17,998 nucleotides of DNA, from positions 1 through 17,998 of the forward strand of contig WRNX01000015.1 in NCBI GenBank assembly GCA_009776395.1, in the 5' to 3' direction. Under the pieces are notes generated by a model that ran no database searches, was not told where the DNA came from, and worked only from the letters and a program-made list of their open reading frames with translations. The position numbers and the translations under genes are program-made. This document shows, piece by piece, positions 1 through 7,869 of the stretch. This DNA is from Lentimicrobiaceae bacterium (GTDB taxonomy: Bacteria > Bacteroidota > Bacteroidia > Bacteroidales > WCHB1-69). Position 1 is the first letter of the stretch. Every line of letters begins with the position of its first letter.

Positions 1-2553
1 ATACCCGGTGTGAGTTCTGTTGAAATTTGGGGAGAAAAAAAATTAGCCATCCGACTTAAAATGGATCCCATGCTGTTGGCAGCCTACCAACTCACTCCCT
101 CAGATATAAGCAATGCCGTTACCCGCGAAAACGTAGAACTCCCCTCCGGAAGAATTGAAGGAGAGAATACCGAACTAACAGTGAGAACGATGGGACGTCT
201 GCAAACGATTGAAGACTTTAACAATCTCATCATTTCTCAAACGAACGAACGCGTCATCAGATTTTGCGACATCGGAACTGCCGAAATTGACGCCGAAAAT
301 GTGAGATCTATTATGAAACAGGATGGCAAAACGATGGTCAACTGTATCATCATTCCGCAACCCGGCTCTAACTACATTGATATTGTAAATCGTGTAAAAA
401 CTGTGTTGCCTGATATTGAAAAGAATCTACCTGTTGGTATGGAGGCAAAGGTAACTTTTGATGATACAACCTATATCCGAAATGCTATCAAAGAAGTGCA
501 AGATACTATTGTAGAAGCGTTTTGTTTGGTGGTATTGATTATTTTCCTCTTTTTGAGAAATGTAAGAACCACCTTAATTCCCATTGTTGCTATCCCCATT
601 TCTCTCATCGGTACATTTTTTATTATGTATATTTTTGGATTCTCTATCAATATTTTAACACTGTTAGCTATCGTATTGTCTATTGGCATGGTGGTGGATG
701 ATGCGATTGTGGTAATGGAAAATATTTACCAAAAAATTGAATCCGGAATTTCGCCTATACAGGCGTCTTTTAAAGGTTCAAAAGAGATCTATTTTGCAAT
801 TATAGCCACTACGATTGCTCTGGTTGCGGTATTTTTCCCTATTGTTTTTTTACAGGGAACTACGGGGCGACTTTTCCGCGAATTTAGTTTAGTAATTGCG
901 GGTGCCATTGTAATCTCTGCATTTGTCTCTTTGAGTTTGACCCCTATGTTGTGTAGCCGTATTTTAAAAAAACAGGAAAAAGAATCGTGGTTGTTTCGTG
1001 TTACAGAACCTTTTTTTGAATGGCTTAATCATATTTATAAAAAGGGATTAACAGGGTTTATGAAAGCGCGGTGGATAGCGCCCGTTTTCCTTATTGTGGC
1101 GCTCGTTTATTCCGTTTATTTGTGGGGTAAAATGCCCTCCGAAATGGCGCCGATAGAAGACCGATCTTCGTTGCGTGTTTCTTCCACCGCTCCCGAAGGA
1201 ACCTCTTTCCAATATATGGATAATTATACCACAGAATTAAGTCAATATCTCAAAGAATCTATTCCCGAAACAGATATGATGTTTTCATTGGTTGGACGTG
1301 GCAGTGTGAACTCCTCCTTTTCTAACGTAATTTTAAAAGATCCGAATGAAAGAACACGCTCGCAACAAGAAATAGCCGAAGAGATTGCGCCTACACTGAG
1401 AAAATTTACCGGCGCCAGAACCATCATGACACAACGGCAAACTTTTGGAAATAGCAGAGGAGGAATGCCCGTAGAATATGTAATTCAAGCAAAAAATTTG
1501 GAAGATTTAAAAATTGTTCTTCCGGAATTTATGGACAAAGTTTCGCAAAATCCTGCTTTTTCGGCTTACGATTTGAATTTAAAATTTACCAAACCCGAAC
1601 TTACTTTACGGATAAATAGAGATAAAGCGGCTTTACTTGGCGTTTCTGTGGAGGAAATTTCCCGAACTTTACAACTCACCATGAGCGACCAAAGAGTAGG
1701 ATATTATATTTATAATGGTAAACAATATCAAATAATTACGCAATTTGACCAAAAAAACAGAAGTAAACCCACCGATTTGGATAATGTTTATGTTCGTAAT
1801 GTAAATGGCGAACTTATCGGGTTGAATAATTTGGTAGAACTTTCTGAAAACTCAACGCCTCCGCAACTTTATCGTTACAACCGATTCGTATCTGCCACTG
1901 TTTCCGCCAATCCTGCAAAAGGTTATACGCTTGGACAGGGAATTCAAGAGATGGACAAAATTGCCACAGAAACATTGGATGATAACTACAAGACCACACT
2001 TTCCGGAAGTTCCAAAGATTTTGTGGAAAGTTCTTCCAGTTTGTTATTTACATTCTTTTTGGCGTTAATATTTATCTACTTAGTACTTTCCGCCAATTTT
2101 GAAAGTTTTCGCGATCCGTTCATTATCATGCTTACGGTTCCTTTGGCGCTCATGGGCGCTCTGTTATCGCTCTCATTTTTTGGACAAACGATGAATATTT
2201 TCAGTCAAATTGCCATGATCATGTTGATTGGATTAGTTACCAAAAATGGTATTTTGATTGTGGAGTTTGCCAATCAGAAAAAACAGGAAGGAGTTCCGCT
2301 CAAACAAGCGATTGTTGATGCGGCTATTTCCCGTTTTCGTCCTATATTAATGACCAGTTTATCCACTGTACTTGGTATTTTACCGATGGCGGTTGCCACC
2401 GGCGCAGGCAGCGAAAGCCGCGTAGCAATGGGGATAGCCGTAGTGGGTGGAATGATTTTTTCCACCCTGCTCACCCTGTTCATCATTCCTGCCATTTATA
2501 CGTATCTTTCTTCAAAAAAAGTAGTAAAAATTGAGGATGAAGAGGAAAAGTAG
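1..2553 (+). CDS. RND-family efflux transporter (AcrB/MexB-like inner-membrane pump), N-terminus outside window
   Basis: This is the inner-membrane subunit of a proton-driven tripartite efflux pump of the HAE1/AcrB type. The reading frame is open from base 1, where 'IPGVSSVEIWGE' is a mid-protein porter-domain motif. The GTG at base 10 is therefore not the true start, and about 175 residues are missing relative to AcrB. Counting from base 1, the fragment has 850 residues. TM4 carries the proton-relay pair D233/D234 in 'GMVVDDAIVVMENI', and TM10 carries K748 in 'LVTKNGILIVEFANQ', matching AcrB D407, D408 and K940, so the pump should be active. Two porter regions and a final helix cluster ending in a charged tail (EDEEEK) are complete. 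The substrate cannot be told from sequence. The partner HlyD-like and TolC-like genes are usually upstream and so out of view. The gene converges on the permease at 2604-3719, with a 50-base spacer. The family call is near certain. Confidence 0.96.
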   Translation: MPGVSSVEIWGEKKLAIRLKMDPMLLAAYQLTPSDISNAVTRENVELPSGRIEGENTELTVRTMGRLQTIEDFNNLIISQTNERVIRFCDIGTAEIDAENVRSIMKQDGKTMVNCIIIPQPGSNYIDIVNRVKTVLPDIEKNLPVGMEAKVTFDDTTYIRNAIKEVQDTIVEAFCLVVLIIFLFLRNVRTTLIPIVAIPISLIGTFFIMYIFGFSINILTLLAIVLSIGMVVDDAIVVMENIYQKIESGISPIQASFKGSKEIYFAIIATTIALVAVFFPIVFLQGTTGRLFREFSLVIAGAIVISAFVSLSLTPMLCSRILKKQEKESWLFRVTEPFFEWLNHIYKKGLTGFMKARWIAPVFLIVALVYSVYLWGKMPSEMAPIEDRSSLRVSSTAPEGTSFQYMDNYTTELSQYLKESIPETDMMFSLVGRGSVNSSFSNVILKDPNERTRSQQEIAEEIAPTLRKFTGARTIMTQRQTFGNSRGGMPVEYVIQAKNLEDLKIVLPEFMDKVSQNPAFSAYDLNLKFTKPELTLRINRDKAALLGVSVEEISRTLQLTMSDQRVGYYIYNGKQYQIITQFDQKNRSKPTDLDNVYVRNVNGELIGLNNLVELSENSTPPQLYRYNRFVSATVSANPAKGYTLGQGIQEMDKIATETLDDNYKTTLSGSSKDFVESSSSLLFTFFLALIFIYLVLSANFESFRDPFIIMLTVPLALMGALLSLSFFGQTMNIFSQIAMIMLIGLVTKNGILIVEFANQKKQEGVPLKQAIVDAAISRFRPILMTSLSTVLGILPMAVATGAGSESRVAMGIAVVGGMIFSTLLTLFIIPAIYTYLSSKKVVKIEDEEEK

Positions 2554-2554
2554 A

Positions 2555-2571
2555 TATAAATGTAATTTATA
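2555..2571. terminator. AT-only hairpin between convergent genes, weak terminator candidate
   Basis: A perfect 7-bp inverted repeat (TATAAAT / ATTTATA) with a 3-base loop starts 2 bases after the RND stop codon and is followed by an A/T-rich stretch. It sits between two convergent genes, where a bidirectional terminator would be expected. The stem has no G-C pair, so thermodynamic support is poor. Confidence 0.25.
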
Positions 2572-2603
2572 AGCAAAATTTTTAATTGGTAATTGAATAA
2601 CGG

Positions 2604-3719
2604 CTATTTGTTTGTTTCGCGATAACTGATTAGTGCCGCTGTATTTATGAATACTGCCATTCCTGAAAGCACGCTGATTTGCATCTTTATTTCTTCTATT
2701 CCACTGCCTTTTAACACAATGAGTTTAATGACATCCATATAATACGACATAGGATTGAGATAATTGATATAAACTGCCCATTGTGGCATCCCTTCAATAG
2801 GCGTGAACAATCCGCTTAACAAAACAAAAACAATAAAGAGGAAAAATACGATAAACATTGCTTGCAGCTGGTTGGATGAGACACTTGAAATAAAAAAACC
2901 CAGACCTAACATGACTAACAGGTAGATAGTGGTTACAGAAATGAGTACGGGCAAGCTGCCTTGCACAGTTATTCCAAACACTATCTTCATAAGAAACAAT
3001 CCTAATAAAAATTCAGCCATACCGAGAATCCAAAAGGGGATCATTTTGCCTACTAAAAATTGCCACTTCGGAATAGGGGATACATTAATTTGTTCAATTG
3101 TTCCAATCTCTTTTTCACGAACAATATTTAATGCTGTAACATAGGCTCCAATTAAGGTTACCAAAATCACTAAAATTCCGGGGACAATCAAGTTCTTATA
3201 GTTCATTTGCTCGTTGTACCAGTAAATATTCACCGTCATTAGTTTTGATGGCGAATCTCCCATTATGCTCAATTCCGATACTTTTTCTTCATAAAACTCT
3301 CCGATTACAGTTTGCGCATATCCTACTCCAATACCAGCTTTAACACTGTTTATTGCGTTAGCTGTAATAGCAATCGTAGCCTTTTCAATATTCATCATAC
3401 TTCTTTCGAAATACTCTGGAAATTCAATCAGAATATCAATTTTATCTTGTAACATAAGATCTTCCGCTTCATTTTTTGTGTCTAACAAACCATAATTCAC
3501 AAAATATCTCGAATATTCAAACTTATCTTGTATTTCTCTCGTAATAGATGATCTATCATGATCAATAAAAGCAATATGAAGCGTTTTTATTTCATAATCT
3601 GCAGTAAAAGGAAAGAGTAAAAATTGTACTAATGGCGCCACAATAAGAATTTGCATGAGCAAAGTATTCCTGTACACTTGCAAAAACTCTTTTTTAATGA
3701 GGATAAGTATGGTGCGCAT
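2604..3719 (-). CDS. ABC-2 type exporter permease (YbhR/YbhS-like)
   Basis: This is the membrane subunit of an ABC-2 exporter, 371 residues, close to the 368-377 of E. coli YbhR and YbhS. It has a short cytosolic N-terminus, TM1 at about residues 20-40, a large extracytoplasmic loop of about 135 residues, then five more hydrophobic helices from about residue 178 onward. After the second helix lies the conserved coupling-helix motif 'REKEIGTIEQINVSPI', which contacts the ATPase. The usual late-family 'F.P..GMP.W' segment is present as 'LFTPIEGMPQWAVYINYLNPMS'. No ABC ATPase gene is in the window, so the nucleotide-binding partner is encoded elsewhere. The start ATG (complement of 3717-3719) fits the family's N-terminus. 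The gene is divergent from the TonB-dependent receptor. It probably pairs with the similar permease at 7870-8976, which lies on the other strand. Substrate unknown; drugs or lipophilic compounds are typical for the family. Confidence 0.92.
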   Translation of the reverse strand: MRTILILIKKEFLQVYRNTLLMQILIVAPLVQFLLFPFTADYEIKTLHIAFIDHDRSSITREIQDKFEYSRYFVNYGLLDTKNEAEDLMLQDKIDILIEFPEYFERSMMNIEKATIAITANAINSVKAGIGVGYAQTVIGEFYEEKVSELSIMGDSPSKLMTVNIYWYNEQMNYKNLIVPGILVILVTLIGAYVTALNIVREKEIGTIEQINVSPIPKWQFLVGKMIPFWILGMAEFLLGLFLMKIVFGITVQGSLPVLISVTTIYLLVMLGLGFFISSVSSNQLQAMFIVFFLFIVFVLLSGLFTPIEGMPQWAVYINYLNPMSYYMDVIKLIVLKGSGIEEIKMQISVLSGMAVFINTAALISYRETNK

Positions 3720-3778
3720 TAAAAGAAATTTTAGATTTTAGATTTGAAATATGAATGTAGTGATACCTAAATTTTTGG

Positions 3779-3786
3779 CAAAAATA
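3779..3786 (-). promoter_or_regulatory. Putative Bacteroidota -7 element for the minus-strand ABC-2 permease
   Basis: On the minus strand the bases read TATTTTTG, an exact match to TAnnTTTG. The expected transcript leader would be about 50 bases. A TTTG-type -33 box exists (complement of 3802-3805), but the spacing of 15 bases is shorter than the usual 19 or so, so the match is partial. Confidence 0.4.
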
Positions 3787-3843
3787 AAAATAATTCGGTA
3801 ACAAAATTTTCTCATATTTTTCTTAATCCTATCTATTTTATCC

Positions 3844-3851
3844 TATATTTG
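3844..3851 (+). promoter_or_regulatory. Putative Bacteroidota -7 element for the TonB-dependent receptor operon
   Basis: TATATTTG matches TAnnTTTG exactly and lies 32 bases before the ATG at 3884. No clear TTG -33 box is visible near 3821. The surrounding core (3842-3855, cctatatttgcacc) is nearly identical to the one before the permease at 7870. Confidence 0.55.
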
Positions 3852-3883
3852 CACCCTTATTTTTGTAATACATCTTTTAATAT

Positions 3884-6451
3884 ATGAAACAAGTACTTCT
3901 ATTTTTTTCCCTTTTTCTATTTTTATTTGGATATACTTATTCTCAAATAGATACGCAGCAAGAAATAAAATCGGACACTACTGCTGTGCAAGACACGCAG
4001 GAAGATATTGCCTCCTCTTTCGGCAGTATTAGCGAAGGACAAACTGATGACGAAGGAGGCGATACCTTTATCCCCAGTTTGTTACACTCCTCCCGCGATG
4101 TATATCAAAGTAATTCTTCCTATAATTTTAGTGTCGCCTATTTTCGTAATCGGGGATACGATAATCAGTATCAAGATATTTGTTTGAACGGATTTATGAT
4201 GAACAGTATGATTACCGGTCGCGCTTCCTTTTCGCAGTGGGGTGGCTTAAACCACGTAGTGCGCTGGCCTGAACAGATTATTGATATGAACTCCGCTACT
4301 TTTATTTTTGGAAATGTAGGCGGCGCTACCAATTATGATCTCCGCGCCTCAGGCTACCGTAAACAGATGCGTGCAACCTATTCCATATCAAACAGAACCT
4401 ACATGAACCGCTTTATGTTCACCGCCGCCTCCGGCGTAATGAAAGGCGGATGGTCGGTGGTTGGATCTGCCTCAACACGCTTCGGAGACGCCATCGCTTA
4501 TGCACCCGGAACATCTTACACCGGTTTCAGCGCTTTTATTGGAGCAGAAAAAAAGTTTGATGAAGAACACGCATTAAATCTTACCGCTTTTGTGTCCCCA
4601 ACCCAAAGAGGAATGCAAGCAGGATCAGTGCAGGAAGCCTACGACCTGGTAGGCTCAAATTATTACAACCCTAACTGGGGATGGTATGAAGGTAAAAAAC
4701 GAAACGCCAGAGTAAGAACTACCTTTGAACCGGTAATCTTACTTACCCATTATTTCACGCCAAAAAACAACAAATACACCATAACCACCACATTAGCATC
4801 AACTTTTGGAAGAAATAGTTCTACAGGATTAAACTGGTACGACGTACCCGACCCACGCCCCGACTACTATAAAAATCTACCCAGTTATTATAAAGACAGC
4901 CTTAACCTGTATGAAGCATGGACAGAAGCTTGGAATTCAGATGATAAAATGTTTCAAATAGACTGGTATAAAATGTATGAGGTGAACCAAACGGCTAAAA
5001 ATTATACCGACAGTCTCGGAAATTCATATCCCCTGCGTGCCCAATATATGGTTGAAAACCGCGTAATTGACCACTTTGAACTGGGCGGCGCTTCAAATTT
5101 GGTTATGGATATCAATAAAAATATAAAACTCTCTGCCGGCGTGGATATTAGAGGGTTAAAACAACATAACTATAAAACTATTAACGATTTATTGGGAGGC
5201 GCGTACTGGTTGGATGTAGATAAATTCTCCGAAGGCGCACAACCCGAAGATCTGTCTGTGGAGTATAACGACTTAAATAATAAAGATGTTAAATTAAATG
5301 AAGGCGATGTTTTTGGCTATGATTATAACTTTTTAATTTATAGCCAAAAAGCATGGGCTATGCTGAACTTTACCTATCCGAAAATTGACTTTCATGCAGG
5401 CGGACAATTGGGCGCTTCAGAAATGTGGCGTGTTGGTTTTATGAGAAATGGACGTTTCGCAAATGATTCTGAAGGAAAATCAAAAACGAAATCCTTTTTT
5501 GAAGGCGGCGCAAAAGCAGGTATTACCTACAAAGCCACCGGTCGTAACTACTTAGTACTAAACAGTGAATTTGTTACTTCCGCCCCCAGCATTCTCAACG
5601 CTTTTTTAGCCCCGCGTATTAGAAATACCTATATCAGTGACTTGAAAACCGAAAAAATTGCAAGCGTAGATCTATCCTATATCATGAATTATCCTTTTAT
5701 GAAAATGCGCGCTTCTTTATATTTTACACAGTTTTTCGATCTTACAAAAGTAGTCAGTTATTACCATGATGATTATGGTACAATGGTAAATGATGCCATT
5801 ACAGGAATGAATCAGCGCCATTTGGGAATTGAATTAGGAACCGAAATAAAACTCAGTTCCATGTTCTGGCTTATTTTAGCAGGAAATGTTGGCGATTATC
5901 GCTACAGCAACAGTCCTACTGTATATACCAATGCCGAAAATGGATACGACATGTTAGACGTCGGAGAACTTGACGTTAAACAAACCGTTTACTGGAAAAA
6001 TTTCTTTGTTGCCGGGTCCCCACAAATAGCAGGTACATTAGGACTTAAATTTAATCATAACTATTGGTGGGTAAATATCAACGCTAATTATTTTGATAGA
6101 ATTTTTTGCACAGTAAATCCTGATCGAAGAACCTCTAATGCACGCGGAACATTAGATATTGACAATAATCCTGCCGATGCGGAACTTTATCATCAAATTG
6201 CAGATCAAGCCCGCATAAAAGGACAGTTTACTTTAGATCTCTCTGTGAGCAAAAGTTGGAGAATAAAAAGATATACTATTGGTTTTAATATTAATGTTGC
6301 CAATATTACCAATAATAAAAAATTGGTTACTACTGCTTGGGAAGCATATCGTTTTGACTATAGAGAATTGAATATTGAAAAATATCCAAACAAAAACTTT
6401 TATGCGTTTGGAACAACATTCTTTGCAGGATTTAATTTTACATTTAACTAA
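3884..6451 (+). CDS. TonB-dependent outer-membrane receptor without N-terminal carboxypeptidase-like domain
   Basis: This is an 855-residue outer-membrane beta-barrel of the TonB-dependent receptor superfamily, of a Bacteroidota type recognisable by its plug sequence. A Sec signal peptide (residues 1-20) ends '...GYTYS' with Gln21 as mature N-terminus. Residues 22-60 are an acidic Asp/Glu/Thr/Ser-rich linker. The plug starts at 'FIPSLLHSSRDVY' (62-74) and continues through 'YFRNRGYDNQY' (86-96) and 'WGGLNHVVR' (119-127). The remainder is rich in aromatic, alternating strands and ends in 'FAGFNFTFN', like an outer-membrane barrel terminus. Many relatives begin with a carboxypeptidase-D-regulatory-like domain of about 80-90 residues; here the space between signal and plug is too short for it. 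The gene is followed after 33 bases by a DUF5689-type lipoprotein, so the two probably act as an outer-membrane pair. It is not accompanied by a SusD-like gene. The ligand is unknown. The first 700 bases look richer in G+C than the rest, which I judged by eye only. Confidence 0.9.
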   Translation: MKQVLLFFSLFLFLFGYTYSQIDTQQEIKSDTTAVQDTQEDIASSFGSISEGQTDDEGGDTFIPSLLHSSRDVYQSNSSYNFSVAYFRNRGYDNQYQDICLNGFMMNSMITGRASFSQWGGLNHVVRWPEQIIDMNSATFIFGNVGGATNYDLRASGYRKQMRATYSISNRTYMNRFMFTAASGVMKGGWSVVGSASTRFGDAIAYAPGTSYTGFSAFIGAEKKFDEEHALNLTAFVSPTQRGMQAGSVQEAYDLVGSNYYNPNWGWYEGKKRNARVRTTFEPVILLTHYFTPKNNKYTITTTLASTFGRNSSTGLNWYDVPDPRPDYYKNLPSYYKDSLNLYEAWTEAWNSDDKMFQIDWYKMYEVNQTAKNYTDSLGNSYPLRAQYMVENRVIDHFELGGASNLVMDINKNIKLSAGVDIRGLKQHNYKTINDLLGGAYWLDVDKFSEGAQPEDLSVEYNDLNNKDVKLNEGDVFGYDYNFLIYSQKAWAMLNFTYPKIDFHAGGQLGASEMWRVGFMRNGRFANDSEGKSKTKSFFEGGAKAGITYKATGRNYLVLNSEFVTSAPSILNAFLAPRIRNTYISDLKTEKIASVDLSYIMNYPFMKMRASLYFTQFFDLTKVVSYYHDDYGTMVNDAITGMNQRHLGIELGTEIKLSSMFWLILAGNVGDYRYSNSPTVYTNAENGYDMLDVGELDVKQTVYWKNFFVAGSPQIAGTLGLKFNHNYWWVNINANYFDRIFCTVNPDRRTSNARGTLDIDNNPADAELYHQIADQARIKGQFTLDLSVSKSWRIKRYTIGFNINVANITNNKKLVTTAWEAYRFDYRELNIEKYPNKNFYAFGTTFFAGFNFTFN

Positions 6452-6483
6452 TCACTAATCATTAATCACTAATCATTAATCAT
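6449..6483 (+). repeat. Five-unit heptamer tandem repeat (TAATCAY) filling the receptor-lipoprotein spacer
   Basis: The units are taatcac, taatcat, taatcac, taatcat and taatcat, so the array is also 2.5 copies of a 14-base unit. The first TAA is the stop codon of the receptor gene, and the array ends one base before the ATG of the lipoprotein. Since 7 is not a multiple of 3, the repeated TAA closes all three forward frames, and the repeated TCA (TGA on the other strand) closes all three reverse frames. Confidence 0.9.
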
Positions 6484-6484
6484 T

Positions 6485-7762
6485 ATGAAAAAAACAAGCA
6501 TCTTTCTTATTATTACCGGAATAATTTTTACTGCGTGTTTTAAACCAGAAGTAGCGCCGCCATTGGAATTTAACGGAGAAGCAAATATGACGATTGCGGA
6601 ACTTCAAGAATTGCATACATTAGGAGGCGGAGATCCCACATTAATTGATACAAATGCCATTATTACAGGTTTGGTAATTTCTACAGATCAGTTTGGCAGT
6701 TCATATAAAGAACTGTATATCCAGGATGAAACTGGCGGAATATGTTTACGTGTTGCAAATACCGCTTATTTCAATAAATATCGTATTGGACAACGAATTT
6801 TTGTGAAAGCCAAAGATCTTTATTTAGGAAACTATATATCTGTAAGTGCAAGTGGATTAGCGCGCTACGGTTTTTATCAATTGGGATTATTTGGGAATAC
6901 CGAAGGAGGCTTGGAGTTTATCTCCACAAATGCTGAGGGCAGGCATATTTTCCGTTCGGGGATTCCAGAAGCGCCACCTATGCCCAAGATTATTACAAGC
7001 ACAACTGATATTGACGAAAAAATTGGCGGAGATTACCATACATTAGTAAGATTAGAGAACTGCTATTTTGTGAGTGCAAACGGAACAAGAAAATATTTTG
7101 AACCATCAGGATCACTTACAACGATAAGCCAGGATGTAGGATTTAACAACGGAACAGGTACTGTTCAAGCCCGAATCAGTAAATATTGCACATTTGCCAA
7201 TGATATTTTGCCAAAGGGTACAGTGAATATTACAGGTATTTTATCCATGTATGTTAGCCCACCTTACTCTCCCCACCAACTTATTATTTGCAGCATTAAC
7301 GATGTTGTTGTGCTTCCCCCTGAAAAAATATTGCAAAACATTGATATGAATACGACCAATCCTTTCAATACAGGATGGACTAATGAACCAGTTACTGGTG
7401 CAAATTGGACTTATACACAAGGAAATGTGAGCGTAAGACCCGATGGACAGGAAACGGAATGCAGGTTTGTTTCGCCTAAATTGAACTTTTCAGGAGAAAA
7501 AAATGTAGTCATCTCATTTAATTACCGATTACCCAACGGAGGTACTACCAACAATGCACAAGTGAAATACACCATTGACGGAACAAAATGGGATCCGTTA
7601 CAATTTTCACCCCAAACAGGCGCTACCACAGAAGCCGTATTGAAATTAGATGATAATATTGCTGCCAATCCTAATCTGCAAATCGCTTTCCAGTATAAAA
7701 CTACGGAAATTTTCCCAATATGGATTATTAACAGAATTACATTTAAGGCGAATGTTTTGTAA
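6485..7762 (+). CDS. DUF5689-type outer-membrane lipoprotein
   Basis: This is a 425-residue predicted lipoprotein. The N-terminus MKKTSIFLIITGIIFTAC carries a lipobox 'FTAC' with the acylated Cys18. After a proline-rich tether (about 22-30) comes a segment at about 35-275 resembling DUF5689: 'TIAELQELH' (36-44), then 'IITGLVISTD' and 'ELYIQDETGGICLRV' (76-90), a pattern seen in OB-fold-like beta domains of Bacteroidota surface proteins. Residues 282-425 form a second beta-rich domain with 'FNTGWTNEPVTGANWTY' and a later 'SPKLNFSG', resembling choice-of-anchor-J-type jelly-roll modules that often bind ligands. It follows the TonB-dependent receptor directly and probably shares its transcript; such receptor/lipoprotein pairs suggest surface capture of a ligand. 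It is not SusD-like, having no helical TPR region. No catalytic motif is visible and the biochemical function is unknown. Family assignment is from memory of sequence patterns. Confidence 0.78.
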   Translation: MKKTSIFLIITGIIFTACFKPEVAPPLEFNGEANMTIAELQELHTLGGGDPTLIDTNAIITGLVISTDQFGSSYKELYIQDETGGICLRVANTAYFNKYRIGQRIFVKAKDLYLGNYISVSASGLARYGFYQLGLFGNTEGGLEFISTNAEGRHIFRSGIPEAPPMPKIITSTTDIDEKIGGDYHTLVRLENCYFVSANGTRKYFEPSGSLTTISQDVGFNNGTGTVQARISKYCTFANDILPKGTVNITGILSMYVSPPYSPHQLIICSINDVVVLPPEKILQNIDMNTTNPFNTGWTNEPVTGANWTYTQGNVSVRPDGQETECRFVSPKLNFSGEKNVVISFNYRLPNGGTTNNAQVKYTIDGTKWDPLQFSPQTGATTEAVLKLDDNIAANPNLQIAFQYKTTEIFPIWIINRITFKANVL

Positions 7763-7776
7763 TGATTAATGGTTAA
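7763..7776 (-). repeat. Two-unit heptamer repeat (TGATTAA, TGGTTAA) after the lipoprotein stop
   Basis: Two 7-base units follow the TAA stop with no gap. They are the reverse complement of the TAATCA-type units at 6449-6483. The string aatgattaatg (7761-7771) is a perfect 11-bp inverted copy of cattaatcatt (6474-6484), so the lipoprotein gene is bracketed by inverted copies. Two units alone could arise by chance in AT-rich DNA. Confidence 0.5.
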
Positions 7777-7820
7777 AGTTTGATACTAATATTTCAACCA
7801 TAATTTCAAAAAATTAAAAG

Positions 7821-7851
7821 TTGCAAATTTCTTCTTAAATACCTATATTTT
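7821..7851 (+). promoter_or_regulatory. Putative Bacteroidota promoter for the plus-strand ABC-2 permease
   Basis: A TTG box at 7821-7823 is followed after 20 bases by TATATTTT (7844-7851), one mismatch from TAnnTTTG. The spacing is close to the family's usual 19 or so. The -7 box ends 18 bases before the ATG at 7870, giving a very short leader. Confidence 0.5.
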
Positions 7852-7869
7852 CACCTCCAAATTCTTCTG

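Noticed and set aside
10..2553. RND transporter starting at the GTG at base 10
   Set aside because: That position is inside a conserved porter-domain motif; the frame is open from base 1 and the first membrane helix is missing.
6449..6483. CRISPR-like or phage attachment repeat
   Set aside because: The units are 7 bases with no spacers between them, and no cas or integrase gene is present.
3884..7762. SusC/SusD polysaccharide utilisation pair
   Set aside because: The lipoprotein is beta-rich with DUF5689-like features, not a helical SusD fold, and no glycoside hydrolase gene is nearby.
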